12,446 nt of DNA from an uncultured Atopobiaceae bacterium (GCA_944321005.1 CALUJT010000036.1:1-12446), one strand, 5' to 3'; shown: positions 1 to 6,508, counted from the first letter of the stretch. Translations and numbers: made by a program. The notes: a model not told the origin generated them from the letters alone.

Positions 1-1557
1 CTCCGCGCGCTGCTCACCTGCAAGTCCAAGTACGGCGTCTGCCAGAAGTGCTACGGCTGGGACCTCTCCACGCGTCGCCCGGTCAACATCGGCACGGCCG
101 TGGGCGTCATCGCCGCCCAGTCCATCGGCGAGCCGGGCACCCAGCTCACGATGCGCACCATTCACTCCGGCGGCGTCGCTGGCGCTGACGACATCACGCA
201 GGGCCTCCCCACGGTCGCCCGCATGTTCGACGTCGTCGGCAACGTCAACGAGAAGATTCTCGGCCGCGAGGCCGACCTCGCGCCCGTGTCTGGCCTGCTT
301 CGCATCATGCCCGAGCAGACCGAGTACCTGCTGCGCATCCTGGACACCGACGACCCGAGCCGCATCATCGAGGAGTGGCGCGTCCCGGCCTCCGTCCGCT
401 TCATGCCCGACGTGGAGGACGGCGTGGAGGTCCGTGCCGGCGACCAGATCACCCGCGGCTTCGTCAACTTCCGCAAGCTGCGCAAGCTCACGGACATCGA
501 GTCGACGATGCACACCTTCGTCGAGTCCGTCAAGGACGTCTACACCTCCCAGGGCGTCGACCTCAACGACAAGCACATCGAGGTCATCGCGCGCCAGATG
601 CTGCGCCGCGTCCAGGTGACCAACCCGGGCGACTCCCAGTACCTGCTGGGTCAGTACGTCGACCGCTACGTCTTCGCGGACACCGTGCGCAACGTGACCC
701 TCGCCGGCGGCACCCCGCCCGAGGCCGAGCCCGTCATCCTCGGCACCCTCAAGGTCGCGAGCTCCATCGACTCCTGGCTCTCCAGCGCGTCGTTCATCCG
801 CACCGCCGGCGTTCTCACCGAGGCCGCCATCGAGGGTGACGTCGACCACCTGCTCGATCTCAAGTCTAACGTCATCGTGGGCAAGCAGATCCCCGCGGGC
901 ACCGGTCTGGAGGCCTACAACAACGTGGAGCTCACCTACCACGGCACCAAGATCGACGGCCCCACGTCGCCCCTGGCCAAGAGCCTGCCCGAGTGGGCGC
1001 CCGACGAGCTCAAGACCATCGAGGAGCAGCTGCCCAAGCAGCTCGACTGGGTGGGCGACGACTACGGCTTCGGCGGCGTGTACTCCAAGAACGGCCGCAC
1101 GCTCTCGAGCGAGGACGCCAAGCTCTACCTCTTTGACGACCTCGGCGTCTCGCAGCGCTGGACCAACAAGTTCAGCGAGGTGGGCATCGAGACGGTGGGC
1201 GACCTCATCGGCAAGACCGAGGACGACCTGCTGCGCATCGACGGCATCGGCGCCAAGGCGATCGAGGAGCTCCGCGACGGCCTCGAGGCCCGCGGCCTGC
1301 TCTACATCCTCGAGCCCGATGACTCCGAGGCGGACAGCGAGGACCTCTCCCAGCTCCTGAACATGGTCTTCTCGCCGGATGCCGACGCCGACATCATGCT
1401 CGGCACCGCCGCGCCGTCCACTCACCACTTCGACGACGAGCTCATCGGCGGCTCCGACTCCTCCGCGAGCGACTCCGACGTCATCAACGAGGACCTTGGC
1501 TCCCTCGATGACCTGCTCTCCCAGGTCGTTCGCCAGGAGGCCGGGGACGAGGAGTAG
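1..1557 (+). CDS. rpoC: RNA polymerase subunit beta' (C-terminal part, 5' end outside window)
   Basis: The reading frame is open from base 1 to TAG at 1555-1557, giving 518 visible residues. The first residues carry the last three ligands of the C-terminal zinc site (Cys7-x6-Cys14-x2-Cys17). The invariant run [19 protein letters not shown] and the trigger loop follow at about residues 34-60. There is no large insertion in the trigger loop, unlike the enterobacterial enzyme. The segment around [12 protein letters not shown] and the LTEAAIEG...[13 protein letters not shown] block complete the conserved core, which ends near base 918. About 212 further residues (919-1554) do not belong to the ordinary beta' core. 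They contain a helix-hairpin-helix resembling the alpha-subunit C-terminal domain and an acidic tail. A strong terminator starts 33 nt after the stop, so this is the natural C-terminus. rpoB would be expected upstream. Identity is certain; the role of the extension is unknown. Confidence 0.98.
   Translation, partial: LRALLTCKSKYGVCQKCYGWDLSTRRPVNIGTAVGVIAAQSIGEPGTQLTMRTIHSGGVAGADDITQGLPTVARMFDVVGNVNEKILGREADLAPVSGLLRIMPEQTEYLLRILDTDDPSRIIEEWRVPASVRFMPDVEDGVEVRAGDQITRGFVNFRKLRKLTDIESTMHTFVESVKDVYTSQGVDLNDKHIEVIARQMLRRVQVTNPGDSQYLLGQYVDRYVFADTVRNVTLAGGTPPEAEPVILGTLKVASSIDSWLSSASFIRTAGVLTEAAIEGDVDHLLDLKSNVIVGKQIPAGTGLEAYNNVELTYHGTKIDGPTSPLAKSLPEWAPDELKTIEEQLPKQLDWVGDDYGFGGVYSKNGRTLSSEDAKLYLFDDLGVSQRWTNKFSEVGIETVGDLIGKTEDDLLRIDGIGAKAIEELRDGLEARGLLYILEPDDSEADSEDLSQLLNMVFSPDADADIMLGTAAPSTHHFDDELIGGSDSSASDSDVINEDLGSLDDLLSQVVRQEAGDEE
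1123..1299 (+). other. Alpha-CTD-like helix-hairpin-helix domain fused to beta'
   Basis: Codons 375-433 of the visible beta' fragment align without gaps to the C-terminal domain of RNA polymerase alpha as I remember it from E. coli and B. subtilis. Shared landmarks are S-x-R-x-x-N near the start, G-I-x-T-V-x-x-L, KTE-x-D, I-G-x-K and EEL...L-E-x-x-GL. Of the E. coli residues known to contact UP-element DNA, the equivalents of R265, N268, G296, K298 and E302 are present; C269 and S299 are replaced by Lys and Ala. Helix-hairpin-helix folds are common, so alpha-CTD homology is an inference from the gapless match rather than proof. Confidence 0.7.
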
Positions 1558-1590
1558 CCCCTAGCGCCAATGACGCCGCAAGGCGACTCA

Positions 1591-1626
1591 GGCGCCGGTT
1601 CCGCAGTTGCGGGGCCGGCGCCTTTT
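1591..1626 (+). terminator. Intrinsic terminator of rpoC
   Basis: An 8 bp stem GGCGCCGG/CCGGCGCC (1591-1598 with 1615-1622) encloses a 2-nt bulge on each side and an inner stem CCGC-AGTT-GCGG (1601-1612). It is followed directly by TTTT (1623-1626). It starts 33 nt after the rpoC stop. This is a classical Rho-independent terminator and probably ends the rpoB-rpoC transcript. Confidence 0.92.
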
Positions 1627-1648
1627 GCGTTGCGCGCGGGGCGCCCCT

Positions 1649-1780
1649 TCAAACTCTGGGATTTCTGTACACTGGGAGAGACCTCTTCCAGACCGCCCAG
1701 TGTTTGCGCAGCTAGACGAGCTGCTCGTTCTTCTCGCCCCGTCGAACGTCCGCGCAGTGTACAGAAAAGTCAGAGTTCGC
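1649..1780 (+). repeat. Copy A of a ~132 bp element with terminal inverted repeats (MITE-like)
   Basis: The left end (1652-1674, AACTCTGGGATTTCTGTAC...) and right end (1755-1777, ...TACAGAAAAGTCAGAGTT) are inverted repeats matching at 20 of 23 positions. The interior carries a 27 bp core (1713-1739, beginning TAGACGAGCTGCTCGTTCTT). This core recurs on the opposite strand at 3241-3267 with a single mismatch. The outer right 29 bp (1752-1780) are identical to 3304-3332. Size, terminal inverted repeats and a second copy nearby fit a small non-autonomous mobile element or an intergenic repeat family. No transposase is encoded and no convincing target-site duplication is visible. Confidence 0.75.
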
Positions 1781-2009
1781 TGATGAGGCCTCGGCGCGAC
1801 GCGGCGCCGTCTGCGCCGCCTGCCGGCAGAAAGGCGCCGCCCGCGAAGGTTACACGAACCTGTCGCTGGATTTTACTTATCCAACACTCGGTCATTTACT
1901 GCCATCTACCACGTCTTCAGCGAAGCTTTAGATCAAATATGGAAGCAGCAGGCTATTATTGCGGGTTCTGGCGGCCGCATGACAGGAGGCGAGGTGATAG
2001 CCTCCGCGC
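1781..2009 (+). other. Gene-free leader region upstream of the unrecognised gene
   Basis: No coding region is supported here. Just right of element A there is a strong hairpin, GCGGCGC-CGTCT-GCGCCGC (1801-1819), followed by the palindrome CTGCCGGCAG (1820-1829). Neither is followed by a T run. Bases 1868-1965 are clearly more AT-rich than the rest of the window and are the likeliest promoter site. TATTAT at 1954-1959 is one mismatch from the -10 consensus, but no good -35 box stands at the proper distance. TTTACT-17 nt-TTTACT (1872-1900) is a weaker alternative. Confidence 0.4.
1984..2005 (+). promoter_or_regulatory. Shine-Dalgarno site folded into a hairpin before the unrecognised gene
   Basis: AGGAGG at 1984-1989 is a perfect Shine-Dalgarno sequence but lies 20 nt before the ATG at 2010. 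GGAGGC (1985-1990) is exactly complementary to GCCTCC (2000-2005), so the ribosome site can pair with the bases just before the start codon around a 9-nt loop. A GTG at 1994 has ideal spacing to this site and opens an 11-codon frame ending at 2029, overlapping the main start. This could give leader-peptide coupling, or the hairpin could shorten the effective spacing. Both are inference. Confidence 0.35.
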
Positions 2010-3170
2010 ATGGAGACCATCATCTGTGACATATCCGCATTTCTGTACTGGCGCGTTCCGCCCGTCGTCCGTCTGCTCGTGAGCGCGGCGGACGACGACC
2101 CCCTCCTTGCCAATCTGGTGAGCCCCGAGGGGCTTGCCGAGCTGCGCGCGGGCTGCGCCGAGCTCCCCCTGGCTCGTGCGTGCGCATCCTCCGGCATTCA
2201 CTGGCGGGCCGCCGGGGAGGCGTCGCGTGCGATTCGCTCGTCGGCGGCACTTCTCTCCGTGGGCATGGAGGGACCCGTGGACGTGCTGGTGACAAGGCGC
2301 GAGCAGACTCGGCGGGCAACCGTGGTGAGGCCTCGTCTCTGGTCTGCCGGCGTTTCCCAGGAGGAGCTGAGCCGGGTATCGGAGGATCTCAGCGTGGTCT
2401 CTCCGGAGTTTGCCCTGCTACAGCTTGCACGGAGGGCAAGCCTTGTGAGGACGGTGCTCCTGGCTTCCGAACTCTGCGGCTCCTTTGCCGTCTATACGGC
2501 TCCGGAGTGCGTGCGGGAGGTTCTCCAGCAGCTCGTGGAGGGCAACGTGCTTCCCAGGATGGGCGGCTGGGACCCCTGCCTCGACCGCGAGGGGAAGCTC
2601 ACGGACCTCTGGTCGAGAAAGCCCCTGGCCACTCCCGCCGACCTGCGACGCATTGCCGAGCAGTCTCCTTCGTCGGGTGGGCGCGAGAGGCTGCTCGAGG
2701 CCGTTCGGCTGGTGAACGCGGGCGCCGCGTCGCCATTTGAGGCAAAGGCGGGTGTCATCCTCGGTTTTTCTCGCAGGAGAGGAGGGGAGGGTCAGGGCGG
2801 GTTCGTTCACAACCAGCGCATCGCGCTCGCCCCCGAGGCACGAGCGCTTGCCCGCCGATTCAGCTGTTACTGTGACCTCTACTGGAGCGAGGGCTTGGAT
2901 CTCGAGTGCCAGAGCAGGCTCGCGCACGACATCGGATCGAGTTTCCTCTCGGACTCCGACAGGACGGCCGCCCTCAGGCTGATGGGGGTGGAGGTCCTGC
3001 CGGTGACCTACCGACAGCTCAAGAACGAGGCTCGTACTCAGACGCTCTCCAAGATGGTGGCGGAGAAGAGGGGCGTTTCCTGGGCGCCGCCGACGGAGAG
3101 GCAGCGTGTGGCGGGCCAGCGCCTTAGAGGCGAGGTCCTTGTTGACTGGGAGGGCCTCCCGTTTGTCTGA
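2010..3170 (+). CDS. Unrecognised accessory protein with possible restriction-endonuclease-like C-terminal half
   Basis: This 386-residue soluble protein has no signal peptide or membrane segment and no gene name I can assign. The start at ATG 2010 is supported by an in-frame TGA at 1995 and by the N-terminal pattern ICDISAFLYWR, which I recall from uncharacterised coriobacterial proteins. The middle contains SPEFALLQLA (131-140). A SPFEAK motif (241-246) precedes the C-terminal part, where CDLYW (288-292), LDLECQS (296-302), His306, SDSDR (314-318) and a Gly-Val-x-Val-x-x-x-Thr strand (326-333) follow in order. This order resembles DUF559/Vsr-like folds found with AbiEi-type proteins. The usual acidic residue after the Glu is Gln here (E299-C-Q301), so catalysis is doubtful. 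Arginine codons AGG and AGA are frequent, unlike the neighbouring fab genes. The gene stands alone between the two inverted elements A and B, which suggests accessory origin. That the gene is real is likely; its function is unknown. Confidence 0.8.
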   Translation: METIICDISAFLYWRVPPVVRLLVSAADDDPLLANLVSPEGLAELRAGCAELPLARACASSGIHWRAAGEASRAIRSSAALLSVGMEGPVDVLVTRREQTRRATVVRPRLWSAGVSQEELSRVSEDLSVVSPEFALLQLARRASLVRTVLLASELCGSFAVYTAPECVREVLQQLVEGNVLPRMGGWDPCLDREGKLTDLWSRKPLATPADLRRIAEQSPSSGGRERLLEAVRLVNAGAASPFEAKAGVILGFSRRRGGEGQGGFVHNQRIALAPEARALARRFSCYCDLYWSEGLDLECQSRLAHDIGSSFLSDSDRTAALRLMGVEVLPVTYRQLKNEARTQTLSKMVAEKRGVSWAPPTERQRVAGQRLRGEVLVDWEGLPFV

Positions 3171-3199
3171 TGCGGGGTGACCTGGGGAGGCACGGCAGA

Positions 3200-3332
3200 G
3201 CGAACTCCGAGTTTTCTGTACATTGAAGGGGCGTCGGAGTGGGCGAGAAGAACAAGCAGCTCGTCTACCTGGGCAAATGCAGGAGCGCTTAATGTGCGCC
3301 CGTGCGCAGTGTACAGAAAAGTCAGAGTTCGC
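3200..3332 (-). repeat. Copy B of the ~132 bp terminal-inverted-repeat element, opposite to copy A
   Basis: The left end (3203-3225) and right end (3307-3329) are inverted repeats matching at 20 of 23 positions, extended by GCG/CGC on the outside. The 27 bp core at 3241-3267 is the reverse complement of copy A's core with one mismatch, so this copy is flipped. It sits in the convergent gap between the unrecognised gene and birA and overlaps the last codons of birA. The long inverted ends could also act as a two-way transcription barrier, although no T run of terminator type follows either arm. Confidence 0.75.
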
Positions 3333-4068
3333 CAGCGGGCGCGCACGCCGGCCGCAGCGAGGCGCGCTCGGACGCGTACGCGAGCCCGTCCACGACGGCG
3401 CGGCCCCAGAGGTCGACCGTCTCAAACGAGCCGCAGGTCAGAAGGGCGCCATCTGGTGCGAGCGCGCGGACCTTCTCGCCTCGCCAGGCAAGGGCGGAGA
3501 CGTAGTCGTCGTGGATTCCGGCAAGCGGCTCTACGCCTCCGGCCGCGACCCATGCGTCCGCCCGGGCAACAATTCCGTCTCGCAGCGCCTCGGCAAGTGC
3601 CGAGAAGGACGGCGTGGCCCCCAAGTCCGCCAGGGAGATCGCCCCCAGATCGGCGGGGGCGCGCTCGACGTTGACGCCCACCCCGCAGACGGCAAAGGCG
3701 TTGCCTGCGCCGTCGCGCGCCGCCTCCACGAGTATGCCGCCGAGCTTGCGATTGCGTGCCAGAATGTCGTTGGGCCACTTGAGCTGCGGCGCATTGGCAA
3801 GCTCGATGCCGGCGAGCCCGTCCAGCACGCCAAGGCCGCAGGCCGCGGCCAGCCCGGGCAGCTTGGAGGGCGGCACGTTCGGGCGCAGCAGCACGGACAG
3901 GTGGAGGTTGCCCTTGGGGGAGGCCCACACGTGGCCGCGCCGCCCGCGCCCGGCGGTCTGCCGGTGTGCGGCGACGGCGGAGCCGCTCGGCGCCCCGGCC
4001 AGGCCGAGCGTCCGGACCTCGTCGTTGGTGGACGCGACCTCGTCAAGCACGCGCACGATCGGGCCCAT
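3322..4068 (-). CDS. birA: Biotin--[acetyl-CoA carboxylase] ligase, single-function (no repressor domain)
   Basis: The enzyme activates biotin with ATP and attaches it to the carrier lysine of AccB, encoded 5.5 kb away in this window. The 248-residue product shows STN (13-15), the biotinyl-AMP loop QTAGRGRRG (37-45) with Trp48, KWPND (97-101), KLGGIL (108-113) and GVGVNVE (129-135). A short C-terminal domain follows from about residue 195. The start at ATG 4068 was chosen because AGGAGG lies 10 nt upstream and the conserved ligase fold begins at once; an in-frame GTG two codons earlier is possible. A longer upstream open frame holds no helix-turn-helix, so this is a class I ligase that cannot act as the biotin repressor. 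The TGA stop lies within the terminal repeat of element B. The gene diverges from fabH. Confidence 0.95.
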   Translation of the reverse strand: MGPIVRVLDEVASTNDEVRTLGLAGAPSGSAVAAHRQTAGRGRRGHVWASPKGNLHLSVLLRPNVPPSKLPGLAAACGLGVLDGLAGIELANAPQLKWPNDILARNRKLGGILVEAARDGAGNAFAVCGVGVNVERAPADLGAISLADLGATPSFSALAEALRDGIVARADAWVAAGGVEPLAGIHDDYVSALAWRGEKVRALAPDGALLTCGSFETVDLWGRAVVDGLAYASERASLRPACAPAGEL

Positions 4069-4102
4069 GGGCACGCTCCCTCCTGACTCAGCTGCAGAGA
4101 CG

Positions 4103-4108
4103 ATTGTA
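4103..4108 (-). promoter_or_regulatory. Candidate -10 box for birA
   Basis: On the minus strand TACAAT (5 of 6 to consensus) lies 34 nt upstream of the birA ATG, leaving room for a short leader with the Shine-Dalgarno site. No good -35 hexamer is visible at 16-18 nt, so the call rests on the -10 box and its position. Confidence 0.4.
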
Positions 4109-4250
4109 GACGAGCGCTCTGGGCGCACGGCCACCGCCGGCGGAAATGCCCAGTGTGAAGCGGGCGCATGTGGAGGAGTCGTGGCAAAATTGAAAAGGTG
4201 AACAATGCCGGCGTTATGCCGGTCGCACATTGACTAGCCTACGAAAGAGA

Positions 4251-4266
4251 TGTTGACGGGTTAACA
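4251..4266. promoter_or_regulatory. Candidate operator: near-palindrome upstream of fabH
   Basis: TGTTGACGGGTTAACA is a 16 bp near-palindrome of the form TGTTRAC-NN-GTYAACA. It lies 41 nt before the fabH start and about 29 nt before its Shine-Dalgarno site. Size and symmetry fit a dimeric regulator such as a MarR/FabT- or TetR-type protein. The sequence is not the FapR or FabT consensus I know, and no regulator gene is in the window. Confidence 0.4.
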
Positions 4267-4307
4267 TCGAATCGACCACGGCAACTACGACGACAGGGGG
4301 CGTGAAG

Positions 4308-5267
4308 ATGGGATTCCGCATTCTGGGCACGGGCTCCGCGCTTCCGGCGCGCTCGGTGACCAATGACGACCTGTCCGAGTTCCTTGATACCTCTGACGAG
4401 TGGATCTTCCCGCGCACCGGCATCAGGAGCCGTCGCATCTGCGCGGACGAGACCCTCGACGACCTCTCCGTCGAGGCGTGCCGCCTGGCCCTCGAGGCCG
4501 CCGGCGTCACGCCCGACCAGCTCGACCTCATCATCTGCTCCACCACGAGCGGCGACCACCTCATTCCCGCCGAGGCCTGCGCCATCGCGGAGCGCCTGGG
4601 CGCGAGCTGCCCCGCCTTCGACGTCTCCGCCGCCTGCGCGGGCTTCGTCTTCGCGCTCGACGTGGCGGACGGCTACTTCGCGCGCGGCCGCGCGGAGCGC
4701 GTGCTCGTGGTGGCCGCCGAGAAGATGAGCCGCCTCGTTGACTGGGAGGACCGCGCCACGTGCGTCCTCTTCGGCGACGGGGCCGCCGCGGCCGTGCTGG
4801 GCGCGGGCGGGGAGAGCCCGCTCGCCATGCGCCTCGAGACCGAGCCCTCGGTGGACATCCTCCACGTGCCGGGGATCGGCGGCAGCTCGCCCTATGACAG
4901 GACCGAGCACCCCGCCAACGTACTCGCCATGGAGGGCCGTCGCGTCTTCAAGTTTGGCGTGAACGCCATCTGCTCCTCGGTGAGCGCCCTCTGCGAGGAG
5001 GCGGGCGTCTCTGTCGAGGACATCGACCACTTTGTCTTCCACCAGGCCAACGAGCGCATCCTCTCCTCGGCCGTGTCCCGCCTCGGCATCGATCCCGCCA
5101 GGGTGGCGCGCGTCCTCGAGGAGACGGGCAACATCTCGAGCGCCTGCATACCCCTTGCCCTCGACAGGCTCGCCCGCTCGGGCGAGCTCGCATCCGGCCA
5201 GCTCGTCGTTCTCGTGGGCTTTGGCGCCGGGCTCGACACGGGGGCCTGCCTGCTCCGCTGGGAGTAG
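4308..5267 (+). CDS. fabH: Beta-ketoacyl-ACP synthase III
   Basis: This enzyme starts fatty-acid chains by condensing an acyl-CoA primer with malonyl-ACP. The 319-residue protein keeps the complete Cys-His-Asn triad: Cys110 in SAACAGF, His245 in FHQAN and Asn275 in GNISSA. The TSDEWI and RTGI motifs near residues 28-39 are typical of the family. The start at ATG 4308 has AGGGGG 7 nt upstream. A GTG six bases earlier would leave only 1 nt of spacing and is less likely. It is the first gene of the operon, as in streptococci and lactococci, but no fabT-like regulator precedes it. Primer choice (acetyl or branched acyl) cannot be read from the sequence. Confidence 0.97.
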   Translation: MGFRILGTGSALPARSVTNDDLSEFLDTSDEWIFPRTGIRSRRICADETLDDLSVEACRLALEAAGVTPDQLDLIICSTTSGDHLIPAEACAIAERLGASCPAFDVSAACAGFVFALDVADGYFARGRAERVLVVAAEKMSRLVDWEDRATCVLFGDGAAAAVLGAGGESPLAMRLETEPSVDILHVPGIGGSSPYDRTEHPANVLAMEGRRVFKFGVNAICSSVSALCEEAGVSVEDIDHFVFHQANERILSSAVSRLGIDPARVARVLEETGNISSACIPLALDRLARSGELASGQLVVLVGFGAGLDTGACLLRWE

Positions 5268-5287
5268 GCCGAGAAACGTCCATCGGC

Positions 5288-5303
5288 GCGCCCGACCGGG
5301 CGC
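5288..5303 (+). promoter_or_regulatory. Small GC hairpin between fabH and acpP
   Basis: GCGCCC-GACC-GGGCGC forms a 6 bp stem with a 4-nt loop in the 57-nt fabH-acpP gap, just before the acpP Shine-Dalgarno site (AAGGAG). There is no T run, so it is not a terminator. It could be an RNA-processing or stability element that raises acpP over fabH. That function is inference. Confidence 0.35.
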
Positions 5304-5324
5304 ACGGAGAAAAGGAGAAGAACC

Positions 5325-5561
5325 ATGGCAGATCAGAGCACCTTCGACCGCGTGTGCGCCATCGTCCGCGAACAGGGCGGCCTCGACGACGTCGAGCTGA
5401 CCGCCGAGACCACGCTCGCCGAGGTCGGCCTGGACAGCCTGGCCACCGTCGAGGCCGTCATGGCCTGCGAGGACGAGTTCGGCATCGAGATCGACGCCGA
5501 GTCCAACCCCACCACCATCGGCGAGTTCGTCGAGATGGTCGACTCCCTCCTGGAGAACTAG
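5325..5561 (+). CDS. acpP: Acyl carrier protein
   Basis: This 78-residue, strongly acidic protein carries growing acyl chains on a phosphopantetheine arm. The attachment serine is Ser38 in the GLDSL motif, followed by helix II residues (VEAVMACEDEFGIEI) that bind the fatty-acid enzymes. Length is normal for the family. An AGGAG site lies just upstream of ATG 5325. It sits between fabH and fabK, and its stop is 2 nt before the fabK start. Its place in this operon makes it the fatty-acid carrier rather than a polyketide or peptide carrier. Confidence 0.97.
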   Translation: MADQSTFDRVCAIVREQGGLDDVELTAETTLAEVGLDSLATVEAVMACEDEFGIEIDAESNPTTIGEFVEMVDSLLEN

Positions 5562-5563
5562 TC

Positions 5564-6508
5564 ATGCTGCGCACCCCCATCTGCGACCTTCTCGGCATCG
5601 AGAAGCCCGTCTTCCAGGGCGGGATGGCCTGGATCGCCGACGCCTCCCTCGCCGCGGCCGTTTCCGAGGCCGGCGGCCTGGGAGTCATCGCGGCCATGAA
5701 CGCCAACGCCGACTGGCTGCGCGACCAGATCCACGAGCTTCGCGAGAAGACCGACAAGCCCTTCGGCGTGAACGTCATGCTCATGAGCCCGTTTGCCGAC
5801 GAGGTCGCCCAGGTCGTCATCGACGAGCGCGTCCCCGTGGTGATCACGGGCGCGGGCAACCCCACCAAGTACATGAAGGCGTGGAACGCCGCGGGCATCA
5901 AGGTCATCCCCGTGGTTGCCTCCGTGGCCATGGCCAGGCTCGTCCAGCGCGCCGGTGCCGTGGCCGTGGTGGCCGAGGGCACCGAGTCCGGCGGCCACAT
6001 CGGCGAGACCACCACGATGGCGCTCGTCCCGCAGGTCGTCGACGCCGTGAAGATCCCCGTCATCGCCGCGGGCGGCATCGCCGACGGCCGGGGCTTCGCC
6101 GCCGCCCTCATGCTCGGCGCCGTGGGGGTCCAGGTGGGGACGCGCTTCCTCGTGGCCAACGAGTGCACCGTGTCCGACAAGTACAAGGACATGGTCATCA
6201 AGGCCAACGACATCGCCACGCGCGCGACCGGCCGCTCCACCGGCCACCCGGTCCGCGCCCTCAAGAACCCCTTCTCGAACAAGTACGCCCAGATGGAGTC
6301 CGCGGGCGCCTCCGAGGAGGAGCTCAACGCGCTGGGCACCGGCGCCCTGCGCAAGGCGGCCAAGGAGGGCGACTACGAGAACGGCTCGTTCCTCTGCGGC
6401 CAGATCGCCGGCATGGTGCACGAGCGCCAGAGCGCGCTCGAGATCGTGGACGACCTCGTCAACGGGGCCGAGAAGGTCCTGTCTGGAGCGATGCAATGGG
6501 TAAGGTAG
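5564..6508 (+). CDS. fabK: Enoyl-ACP reductase II (FMN-dependent)
   Basis: This enzyme performs the last step of each elongation round, reducing trans-2-enoyl-ACP with NAD(P)H through FMN. The 314-residue TIM-barrel protein has the N-terminal PVFQGGMAWI segment, ESGGHIG with His145 (141-147), the phosphate-binding GGIADGRG (170-177) and QVGTRF (190-195). The nitronate monooxygenase family is close in sequence, but the position inside a fab operon decides for FabK. The same frame is open upstream, inside acpP; ATG 5564 is chosen because GGAG lies 8 nt before it and the conserved domain starts there. Its 3' end overlaps fabD by 13 nt. No FabI is visible, and FabK enzymes are known to resist triclosan. 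Confidence 0.95.
   Translation: MLRTPICDLLGIEKPVFQGGMAWIADASLAAAVSEAGGLGVIAAMNANADWLRDQIHELREKTDKPFGVNVMLMSPFADEVAQVVIDERVPVVITGAGNPTKYMKAWNAAGIKVIPVVASVAMARLVQRAGAVAVVAEGTESGGHIGETTTMALVPQVVDAVKIPVIAAGGIADGRGFAAALMLGAVGVQVGTRFLVANECTVSDKYKDMVIKANDIATRATGRSTGHPVRALKNPFSNKYAQMESAGASEEELNALGTGALRKAAKEGDYENGSFLCGQIAGMVHERQSALEIVDDLVNGAEKVLSGAMQWVR

Larger units (their letters stand above)
4069..4307. promoter_or_regulatory. Divergent birA/fabH control region
   Basis: This gap separates the divergent birA and the FASII operon, so the main fab promoter should lie here. The AT-rich part is 4181-4270. TTGAAA at 4190-4195 and TTGACT at 4230-4235 resemble -35 boxes, but neither has a convincing -10 box 16-18 nt downstream. 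A small hairpin CCGGC-GTTAT-GCCGG stands at 4208-4222. The fabH Shine-Dalgarno sequence AGGGGG is at 4295-4300. No gene is seen in this region. Confidence 0.6.

Noticed and set aside
1801..1829. Second terminator downstream of element A
   Set aside because: The hairpin and palindrome are strong, but no T run follows on either strand.
3223..4086. Plus-strand open frame opposite birA
   Set aside because: It is antisense to a clearly identified biotin ligase and has no recognisable domain.
3322..4230. Longer birA frame reaching 4230, adding 54 N-terminal residues
   Set aside because: The extra residues show no helix-turn-helix or other ligase-family sequence and overlap the AT-rich control region with the -10 box. 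The ATG at 4068 has a proper Shine-Dalgarno site and starts the conserved fold.
5354..5563. Extension of fabK back into acpP in another frame
   Set aside because: The added sequence is Arg-rich out-of-frame reading of acpP. The conserved FabK domain begins at ATG 5564.
5564..6508. Nitronate monooxygenase as identity of the FMN protein
   Set aside because: The families are close, but the position between acpP and fabD in a complete fab operon without another enoyl reductase supports FabK.
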